Assembly: GCA_032111745.1 (NCBI GenBank)
Contig: JAULUH010000078.1
Span: forward strand, 1 to 10,237
Length of the DNA: 10,237 nt
Reading direction: 5' to 3'
Source of the DNA: JAULUH01 sp032111745
GTDB taxonomy: Bacteria > Chloroflexota > Anaerolineae > JAAEKA01
The translations under genes were made by a program, and so were the position numbers. This document shows positions 1 to 4,928 of the stretch, piece after piece (the stretch's first letter is position 1; every line of letters begins with the position of its first letter). The notes beneath the pieces are model-generated. The model had not been told where the DNA came from and did no database searches. It saw nothing but the letters and a program-made list of their open reading frames with translations.

Positions 1-542
1 AGTATCTCACGCACCTTCTGGCGCACGGCGTCAACGCCGTCGCAACGGCCATCGGGAAAGCCCGGATAAGGCGGTAGCAGCCTAAACTCGTTGCCCGAGC
101 GCATCCAGGAATCGCCGTGGCCTCCCGTGATCGTGAGCACCGCGATGCTGATCTGCAGTCGCGGGCCCAGCACCAGCCCGGACTCCACGGCCTGCTTCAT
201 GCCGGCGTCGGCGCCCCCGGCGTCGCGCACGCTGGTGACGCCCGCCTCCACCGTGCGGCGCATGGCGGCAACGGAGTTGTAGAAGCGCAGCGAGAACGGA
301 GTCGCCATATCGCGAGCCAGATCGAAGCCCTCCAGCACCAGGTGCACGTGGGTGTCGATGAAACCGGGCAGAATCGTCCTGCCCCCGGCGTCCAGGTCGT
401 GGAGGGGGCCGTCGGGCAGGGCGAGCTCGGCGGTGCGGCCGGCCGCGAGAATCCGGTTGTCCTGGACCAGGACGCTGGCGTCGGGCACCGGCGCTGCGCC
501 TGTGCCGTCAACCAACGTGCCGTTGCGAATGTGCGTGATCAC
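1..542 (-). CDS. Amidohydrolase family protein, N-terminal part (cut by window edge)
   Basis: Only the first 180 codons lie in the window; the 3' end runs off the left edge. The product is a metal-dependent amidohydrolase related to imidazolonepropionase and prolidase-like enzymes. These hydrolyse C-N bonds using one or two metals in a TIM barrel; the substrate cannot be read from this part. Residues 5-60 form the usual N-terminal beta-sandwich with the RNGTLVDGTG opening. The metal-binding motif DTHVHL follows at 63-68 (His65, His67), then GVTSVRDAGG at 101-110 and TGGHGD at 139-144. The start is GTG at 542. An in-frame TGA lies only seven codons upstream and there is no ATG between, and GGAGG sits 10 nt before the GTG. 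It begins 28 bp after the stop of the DUF1801 gene and is probably cotranscribed with it. The family call is firm; the substrate is unknown. Confidence 0.9.
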   Translation of the reverse strand, partial: MITHIRNGTLVDGTGAAPVPDASVLVQDNRILAAGRTAELALPDGPLHDLDAGGRTILPGFIDTHVHLVLEGFDLARDMATPFSLRFYNSVAAMRRTVEAGVTSVRDAGGADAGMKQAVESGLVLGPRLQISIAVLTITGGHGDSWMRSGNEFRLLPPYPGFPDGRCDGVDAVRQKVREI

Positions 543-552
543 TATGCCGGTA

Positions 553-557
553 CCTCC
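553..557 (-). promoter_or_regulatory. Ribosome binding site fixing the GTG start of the amidohydrolase
   Basis: GGAGG on the minus strand, 10 nt before the GTG at 542. It lies in the 28-bp gap after the upstream stop codon. With the in-frame TGA just upstream, it makes GTG the only reasonable initiation codon. Confidence 0.6.
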
Positions 558-570
558 AGCTCAGGTGTGC

Positions 571-942
571 CTAGCGCCGGGCCTTGGCCAGATTCTCCTG
601 CACCCTGGCCTCGACGATCCTTCTAATCAGGTCGTAGGGAATGGGCTGGTCCAGCGGAAAGCGCACCGTGCCCTTGGCGACGACATAGGGGGCCAGCTCA
701 TCCTGGAACGCCTCGATACCGCCCGGCGTGGGGTAGAACCCGATGTGGCCCTTATAGGCCCCAAAGTGCACCAGGTTGCCCTTGAGCGTGAAGGTTGGTA
801 TCCCATATTTGATGGCCTCCTGCGCGTCCGGCGCCGTCTGGTGGATCGTCGCCCTGATCTGCCGGAGGATGGCTTGCACGTTGGGTGGAAACCCCGCAAT
901 GTACTCGTCGATGGTCTGGGGTTTCGATTGTTCAGCGTCCAT
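571..942 (-). CDS. DUF1801 protein (YdhG/frataxin-like fold)
   Basis: A 123-residue cytosolic protein matching the full length of DUF1801. Hallmarks seen are TIDEYIAGFPP (10-20), EAIKYGIPTF (42-51, the conserved 'E-x-I-x-Y-x-x-P-x-F' stretch), the HIGFYPTPGG segment (66-75) and the C-terminal GTVRFPLDQPIPYDLIRRIV (91-110). From family knowledge, Bacillus subtilis YdhG (Fra) in this group adopts a frataxin-like fold and has been described as an iron chaperone. Many DUF1801 proteins have no tested function, so iron delivery is only a possibility here. The ATG is preceded by GAGGTGA at about 6 nt. It lies 28 bp ahead of the amidohydrolase gene, and a candidate promoter and leader hairpin lie upstream. 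I see no link between the two products beyond cotranscription. Confidence 0.85.
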   Translation of the reverse strand: MDAEQSKPQTIDEYIAGFPPNVQAILRQIRATIHQTAPDAQEAIKYGIPTFTLKGNLVHFGAYKGHIGFYPTPGGIEAFQDELAPYVVAKGTVRFPLDQPIPYDLIRRIVEARVQENLAKARR

Positions 943-970
943 CTGGTCTCACCTCGCAGAATCCCAGGTT

Positions 971-1000
971 GCAGCATGAACCCAGCCTGGGTATGGCTGC
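971..1000 (-). promoter_or_regulatory. Two-tier hairpin in the leader of the DUF1801 gene
   Basis: An inner stem ACCCA/TGGGT and an outer stem GCAGC/GCTGC are separated by a small asymmetric internal loop. On the minus strand it lies about 28 nt before the DUF1801 start, inside the leader expected from the candidate promoter at 1019-1047. No U-tract follows on the minus strand, so it is not a standard intrinsic terminator. It could be a weak leader structure, or the 3' end of the TVP38-like transcript that stops at 1112. Confidence 0.3.
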
Positions 1001-1018
1001 TACGTATAGGCTTCTAAA

Positions 1019-1047
1019 AGTCTAGCTCAATCGTCCCTCCCCGTCAA
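1019..1047 (-). promoter_or_regulatory. Candidate sigma70-type promoter for the DUF1801-amidohydrolase pair
   Basis: On the minus strand, TTGACG (1047-1042; 5 of 6 matches to TTGACA) is followed after exactly 17 nt by TAGACT (1024-1019; 4 of 6 matches to TATAAT). It falls in the 169-bp gap between the TVP38-like stop and the DUF1801 start and would give a leader of about 70 nt. One such match by chance in a GC-rich gap is possible, but both the spacing and the position are right. Confidence 0.4.
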
Positions 1048-1111
1048 GCTCCTGTTGGTGGCCGGATCGATGCGGGCGCGGTTCCGGCGGCATGGTTGGT
1101 TGTGGGGTGCA

Positions 1112-1891
1112 CTACAGCTCTGGCCACCGGTCCGGCCTCTGGCATCTGGGTGATGCTGACACTGCGGAGAAGGCCCGAAGCGGTGAAGATGGCCGGCGGC
1201 CCCACCAGATGGCTGCCGGCAGCAGCAGGAGCAGCCCGGCGATCCCGTAGAGCCAGGCGGGCAGTTGCAGGCCATAGGCGCCCACCAGCGTCAGCAAGAT
1301 GGTCCCTGGCAGGCGGCCAAGGATGCTGGCGGCCAGGAAGCGCTGGGCGGAGATGGAGCTGAGGCCGGCCACCAGGTTCATGGCATCCCCCGGCATGAAC
1401 GGCAGCATGTAGGTGACGAGCAGGATCGGAAAGCCCTCGCGCTCGATCAGGCCGTCGAGCCGCTCCAGCAGCGCCGGGGAGGCCAGGCGGACCGCCAACG
1501 GCCTGCCGGCCCGCCTGGCCAGCAGAAAGAGCAGCTGGGCAATGCAGACCAGCAGCACCAGGTTGAGGGCCAGGCCCAGGGGGAAGCCGTATAGATACCC
1601 CCCGGCGACGGTGAGCACATGGCCAGGCACAAACGCGACCAGCATTTGCAGGAACTGGAGCAGGGCCAGCACCAAGGGGCCTAGCAAGCCCGCCCTGCCC
1701 ACAAGCACGCGCAAGGCCTCCTGGTCCCCCAGCAGCGCCAGCCAGCTCTGGATCGCCTCGCGCCCATGCCATAGGAGCGCCAGGAGCAGCAGCGCCAGAG
1801 CGATCTGTGCGATGCGTACCCGTCCCGGCAGCCAGGACGGTAGTGTACTCTTATCGATAGGATGGGGGTGCAGCTGCTGGGCCAGGGTCAT
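1112..1891 (-). CDS. TVP38/TMEM64 family membrane protein (VTT/SNARE-associated domain)
   Basis: A 259-residue polytopic inner-membrane protein. Hydrophobic segments lie at about 25-42, 70-90, 95-125, 155-180 (broken by prolines, likely re-entrant), 193-209 and 213-230. Family hallmarks are FVPGHVLTVAGGYLYG (87-102), PFMPGDAMNLVAGLSS (164-179) and LGRLPGTILLTLVGA (191-205). The VTT domain is shared with DedA proteins and eukaryotic TMEM41B/VMP1, which move or scramble lipids; the bacterial TVP38 substrate is not settled. The start is ATG at 1891, with GAGGTGA about 4 nt upstream. It appears monocistronic: a 293-bp gap precedes it and 169 bp follow. The last 25 residues are polar, rich in Arg, Ser and Pro, and lie past the domain; they may be a loose tail. 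I found no convincing promoter upstream. Confidence 0.9.
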   Translation of the reverse strand: MTLAQQLHPHPIDKSTLPSWLPGRVRIAQIALALLLLALLWHGREAIQSWLALLGDQEALRVLVGRAGLLGPLVLALLQFLQMLVAFVPGHVLTVAGGYLYGFPLGLALNLVLLVCIAQLLFLLARRAGRPLAVRLASPALLERLDGLIEREGFPILLVTYMLPFMPGDAMNLVAGLSSISAQRFLAASILGRLPGTILLTLVGAYGLQLPAWLYGIAGLLLLLPAAIWWGRRPSSPLRAFSAVSASPRCQRPDRWPEL

Positions 1892-2079
1892 ACTCTCACC
1901 TCGTCCTCAGACGAAATCCTTCTACTGTTAGCCTACATCCATACCGGCATCCGCACATCGGGCACCTGGCCAGTTCCGCGCCTTGCCATCCGGCCAGTAG
2001 CGACGCCGCGCCATCCCCGTGACCCACGGACGACCCTGACAAAGCAATGTGCCGGAGGGTTCGCGCAGAGGCGGATATC

Positions 2080-2098
2080 CCGCCCTCGGCAAGGGCGG
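2080..2098 (+). repeat. Perfect 7-bp hairpin next to the terminator
   Basis: The inverted repeat CCGCCCT / AGGGCGG has a 5-nt loop. It lies 20 nt before the larger stem-loop at 2119-2147 on the plus strand. No U-tract follows on either strand. The pair could form two stems of a small structured RNA, or two terminator-like structures back to back. Confidence 0.5.
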
Positions 2099-2118
2099 TC
2101 ACAACCCGCGGACAATGC

Positions 2119-2150
2119 AGGACGCCTGGCGTCATGCCAGGCGTCCTTTT
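2119..2150 (+). terminator. Strong intrinsic terminator, U-tract on the plus strand
   Basis: The arms AGGACGCCTGGC and GCCAGGCGTCCT form a perfect 12-bp stem around a 5-nt loop, and the second arm runs into TTTT (2147-2150). By its T-run it terminates plus-strand transcription, although no plus-strand gene is recognised upstream. Read on the minus strand, the same stem lies about 38 nt past the stop at 2185 but has no U-run. It could still stop the long minus-strand transcript, since many GC-rich bacteria have such U-poor terminators. Confidence 0.7.
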
Positions 2151-2184
2151 GGATACTTCAACTGAGGAGTTGCTGCGCCCGAGA

Positions 2185-2508
2185 TTATCCGCCGACCATG
2201 CGCACGTAGTCCGTACCTGTTGTCGGCTTGCCCTCGAATGTCATCCCTACCAGCCTAGCTTCCGCTGAGCCACACGTCAGACGGGTGTCGCCCAGGCGGA
2301 CATGGAACACCAGGTCCATGTCCCCATCCCCATCGACATCCTCCACGTGCCGAACCGGCTGGCCAGTCTTCTTGTCCACATGAATTTCAGTCGCGCCCTC
2401 GAAGGTCACCGTGGTGTGGTCCACCATCTGGGCATCCAGCGCATCGGTGGTGAGGATGGCCACGGCGATGACCTCTTTGGCGTTCTGGCAATTGATCGAG
2501 TTGGGGTG
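2185..2508 (-). pseudogene. C-terminal remnant of a secreted-protein domain ('PNSIN ... EDVDGDGD ... CGS')
   Basis: This frame translates from HPNSIN (2508) to a TAA at 2185 with no interruption. It matches a domain common at the C-terminus of bacterial extracellular proteins: PNSIN at the start, then VAILTTDALDA, VTFEGATEIHVDKKTG, RHVEDVDGDGDMDLVFHVRLGD, LTCGSAEARL and a final GTDYVRMVGG. I recognise it from recalled sequences; its function is unknown to me. The usual preceding strand (of the type 'IDIKPGS') is missing. There is no signal peptide, no plausible start, and the sequence immediately upstream belongs to an acetolactate decarboxylase fragment in another frame. It is therefore a headless fragment joined to a foreign gene piece. 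Codons remain intact, which suggests a recent event or an assembly join. Confidence 0.65.
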
Positions 2509-2734
2509 GCGTCTCCAGGCTGCTGTCCGCGCGGCGCACAGAGCCATCGGCGCGCGCCTGGTAGAACCGCCCGTCGAGCGCAATCATCTCGCCGTCCATG
2601 CTGTCAAAGGTGCCGATGCCAAAGTTGCCCGCTTGCGCCAGCTGCGCATGCGTCACATCACCGTCGTATAGCCCCATCTCCAGGGCAGGGTATGTGGAGG
2701 CCTGCGTGACCTCGCAACGCCGTGCATTAGTCAC
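2507..2734 (-). pseudogene. Acetolactate decarboxylase, N-terminal fragment
   Basis: About 76 codons match the start of alpha-acetolactate decarboxylase (AlsD/BudA), which converts 2-acetolactate to acetoin. Seen in order are QASTYPALEMGLYDGDVT (11-28), GNFGIGTFDSMDGEMIALDG (36-55), FYQARADGSV (57-66) and SLETP (72-76). Complete enzymes have roughly 230-260 residues. The C-terminal two thirds, with the histidine metal ligands, are absent. Past codon 76 the match stops and the next base begins an unrelated domain in a different frame. The in-frame start is GTG at 2734, 8 bp after the metallohydrolase stop. A better-spaced ATG (2727, behind AGGAG) is in the wrong frame, so a second small frame error near the 5' end is possible. 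No enzyme activity is expected. Confidence 0.7.
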
Positions 2735-2742
2735 TCCTGCTC

Positions 2743-3675
2743 TCAGGACGCAGCGGCCAGGCGAGTCTCTACGAGTGCCTCCCAATCAGTGGCCGGCAAA
2801 GGCCCGGGCTGGCCGGCATACACCAGGTCGTCCCGGCTTTCGCCAAACGCGGTGATAGTCCGCTGGCCCGTGCCGGGATCGGCGACTTCGATTTTGATGG
2901 TGCCGGTCGTGTAGGTCAGGACGGCGGACTGGTCCGATCCATTGTCATACTCAAAGAAGATAACGCTACCGATGAGGTCGGGCAGGTCGTGCTCGCCGTT
3001 CGGGTCCGAGGAGATCACCACCAGGCTCGGGCTTAGCCGCTCAATCCGCTCCCACTGGTTGCCGCGTTTGCTGCCATGGTGCGCCGCCCGCAGGACAGTA
3101 CACTTCTTTTCCATCAGGCCTTCCGCGTCGAAGTGCTGCCAGTTCTCCATCTGGGCGTCGCCCGCAATGACCATTGTGAAGCTGCCGTAGCAGATCCTGG
3201 TGATAATCGACAGGTGGTTGGGGTCCAGCGTGTTGGACCGGGCCAGCTCGTCCAGCGTGCTGTTGCTCGGCCCCAACAGCTCCAGGAGCAGGCTATCGTC
3301 AAACTCAGGATACGTGCCACCGTCGGGATAGACACGCTCGTAGCCACACAAGAAGCGCGTGGGCACCTGGAGCTCGCTGAGGCGGTTGATGATCGCATGG
3401 TAGCCGGGGGGGCCTGTCTCCTGCCAGAACGGAGCGAGGGTCACCCGCTGCACGTGGAATCTATCGAGCAGGTAGTCCGCGCCCCGGTAGTGGTCGTCGT
3501 GCGGGTGGGTGATAATCAGCTGCGCGATCTCGCCGTCCGGCCGCAGCTGGCTCAACAGGTCCGCCAGCTTCTCGGGGCTGACTGCGTCGACGACGACGAT
3601 GTTCCCCCCAGGGGTTTGTATCACCGACGTGTCGGCCTGACCAACATTGAGTAGGTAGATCGCAAGAGGCGCCAT
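2743..3675 (-). CDS. ComEC/Rec2-like metallo-beta-lactamase-fold hydrolase
   Basis: A 310-residue soluble metallohydrolase. It opens with the ComEC-type strand LLNVGQADTSVIQTPGG (8-24). The zinc-binding motif HPHDDH is at 57-62. LLGPS (133-137) is followed by the SIITRICYGSFTMVIAGDAQ segment (156-175; Asp173 a likely metal ligand) and AAHHGSKRGN (197-206; His199/His200). These match the soluble domain of ComEC and related free-standing proteins, which are thought to cleave nucleic acids or phosphodiesters; the substrate here is unknown. There is no membrane segment or signal peptide, so it should be cytosolic, unlike true ComEC, which is a channel protein. The start ATG is preceded by GGAG at 9 nt, overlapping the stop region of the 133-residue gene 12 bp upstream, so the two are probably translated together. 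The last 60 residues are an extra C-terminal tail. Confidence 0.88.
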   Translation of the reverse strand: MAPLAIYLLNVGQADTSVIQTPGGNIVVVDAVSPEKLADLLSQLRPDGEIAQLIITHPHDDHYRGADYLLDRFHVQRVTLAPFWQETGPPGYHAIINRLSELQVPTRFLCGYERVYPDGGTYPEFDDSLLLELLGPSNSTLDELARSNTLDPNHLSIITRICYGSFTMVIAGDAQMENWQHFDAEGLMEKKCTVLRAAHHGSKRGNQWERIERLSPSLVVISSDPNGEHDLPDLIGSVIFFEYDNGSDQSAVLTYTTGTIKIEVADPGTGQRTITAFGESRDDLVYAGQPGPLPATDWEALVETRLAAAS

Positions 3676-3687
3676 AGACCTTTTCTC

Positions 3688-4089
3688 CTACTGCATCTTT
3701 CCCATGACGACCCGTGGATCCTGGCCGTCGGTCCACTCGGGCTCGGGCAGGATGTGGCCCCCACGAATAGAGCCGCGTTTGGCCACTTCCTCTAGATGAG
3801 CGCCGGCTACGTAACCGGATTCCGGCAGGGCTCTCGCCTGGCGCAGGGCCTGGTAAGCCTCATACAGCCTCTCGGGATCCACACCCAGATCAAGCCCGAA
3901 TTCCTCAAATCCTTCCCGGCTCACCCGCACTTCCAGACCGCTCGGATAGTACTCGAGAGTCTTGGCGTCGACGCGGCCCTCGGCCGCCAGCTGCTCTAGC
4001 TCGTGGCGGGGTATCCAGCACAACAGCCGGTGTGGCTCATTGCGCGAGGAAGGGTAACAGGCCCGCGTTGCAGGCATCCGAATCTTCAT
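3688..4089 (-). CDS. Uncharacterised 133-residue protein paired with the metallohydrolase
   Basis: I do not recognise this family. The ATG at 4089 has an excellent GGAGGAAAC leader, and the frame is clean and lies 12 bp ahead of the metallohydrolase, so it is very likely real. The protein is charged and soluble, with no signal peptide or membrane segment. The first 30 residues are basic with several aromatics (LLCWIPRHELEQLAAEGRV). The middle (residues 40-60) looks like beta strands (TLEYYPSGLEVRVSREGF). A helix follows at 70-90 (DPERLYEAYQALRQARAL). The C-terminus is loose, rich in Gly and Pro (GSIRGGHILPEPEWTDGQDP). Possible roles are a partner or regulator of the adjacent hydrolase; the sequence does not decide this. 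Confidence 0.75.
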   Translation of the reverse strand: MKIRMPATRACYPSSRNEPHRLLCWIPRHELEQLAAEGRVDAKTLEYYPSGLEVRVSREGFEEFGLDLGVDPERLYEAYQALRQARALPESGYVAGAHLEEVAKRGSIRGGHILPEPEWTDGQDPRVVMGKMQ

Positions 4090-4124
4090 GTTTCCTCCTT
4101 TGGTGTCAACACAGTTTGCATGAG

Positions 4125-4925
4125 TTATCCCTTCTGGGCAGTTGCAATGAGTGAATGGGCCAGATCAGGCATGGCACCTAGCAACCGGGACTCGAACCTG
4201 AGCATACTCCTTGAGTGCGCTGCGTGCCTGGCCAATGGTTTGACCAGCGGCAGCTCAAAGACCGCATTCAGGCCTATGCAGCGCACATGGGTGAAACCAT
4301 TACTGATCAAGAGATAACGGAGCGGTAGCGATGAGTAGAAGATAGCAGGGCACGAGATACCATCGGAGCTGTTCCGTATTTGGTACTGTTGTACGATTCC
4401 CAGAGCTTCGCGACTACCAAGACAACGATGAACAAGATTCTGGAGCGAGTAGCGGGAATAGACCATCAGGACTATCTTCCCGTTCTCGCTCAGAACGCGA
4501 CCAATGCCGTTCATGGCACGACCAAAATCACCTACATGTGAAAAGGAGCCGAACAACGACAGGACCACGTCGAACTCCCCATTGCCAAACCCCGTCAGGT
4601 CCGACATGTCAGCCTCGTGAAAACGAAAACCCGGCCTTTGAGACCATGCTGACCTGGCGATCTCGATCATGCGGGGCGAGATGTCGATGCCCACATACTC
4701 GCAGCTGCGCCCTGAGCACCTGGCGTACTCGTCCACCATGGATGCACCTAGCCCGGCTCCGCATCCGAGATCGAGCACACGGCACCTTGTGACTGCGTCG
4801 AGCTCGCCAGCCACCAGGCGTGCAACGAAGCTGTTTTCGGCCAGGCTTAGCCGGTCTCGGTACAGGTCCTCATAGTCAGGCGCCACGGCATCGTAATAGG
4901 CTCGGACCAGCTGATGATGGACCAT
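4125..4925 (-). CDS. Class I SAM-dependent methyltransferase
   Basis: A 266-residue cytosolic enzyme that transfers a methyl group from S-adenosylmethionine. Seen are an N-terminal YYDAVAPDYEDLY (10-22), typical of small-molecule methyltransferases, then motif I VLDLGCGAG (50-58) and the acidic residue after strand 2 in YVGIDISPRMIEIAR (77-91; Asp81). HEADMSDL (103-110) and FDVVLSLFGSFSHV (118-131) follow, then GRVLSENGKIVLMVYS (142-157) in the motif III area. The substrate is not predictable. The start is 3 bp past the stop of the permease-wHTH gene, so translation is coupled. The ribosome binding site, inside the previous gene, is weak. Composition is less GC-rich than its neighbours: a sampled 60 bp at 4321-4380 is 52% GC, against 63% at 6001-6060. 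It may be a later arrival inserted behind the signalling cassette. Confidence 0.92.
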   Translation of the reverse strand: MVHHQLVRAYYDAVAPDYEDLYRDRLSLAENSFVARLVAGELDAVTRCRVLDLGCGAGLGASMVDEYARCSGRSCEYVGIDISPRMIEIARSAWSQRPGFRFHEADMSDLTGFGNGEFDVVLSLFGSFSHVGDFGRAMNGIGRVLSENGKIVLMVYSRYSLQNLVHRCLGSREALGIVQQYQIRNSSDGISCPAIFYSSLPLRYLLISNGFTHVRCIGLNAVFELPLVKPLARHAAHSRSMLRFESRLLGAMPDLAHSLIATAQKG

Positions 4926-4928
4926 GGC

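Larger units (their letters stand above)
1892..2184. other. Intergenic stretch without a supportable gene
   Basis: 293 bp between the TVP38-like start and the end of the secreted-domain remnant. It holds two perfect hairpins (2080-2098 and 2119-2147, listed separately) and the ribosome binding site of the TVP38-like gene. Short open frames on both strands have Arg/Pro/Ala-rich translations with no recognisable motif. No tRNA or promoter was convincing. Confidence 0.6.

Noticed and set aside
197..511. A minus-strand open frame beginning MTAQAQ inside the amidohydrolase
   Set aside because: It is a shifted frame. The frame beginning at GTG 542 gives the THVH motif and a clean amidohydrolase translation.
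1044..1772. A 242-codon minus-strand frame overlapping the TVP38-like gene
   Set aside because: Its translation is Gly/Ala/Arg/Pro-rich without motifs, whereas the overlapping frame 1112-1891 carries all VTT-domain hallmarks.
2185..2734. A single acetolactate decarboxylase gene with one frameshift
   Set aside because: The downstream frame does not contain the rest of acetolactate decarboxylase. It matches an unrelated secreted-protein domain, so a simple frameshift does not explain it.
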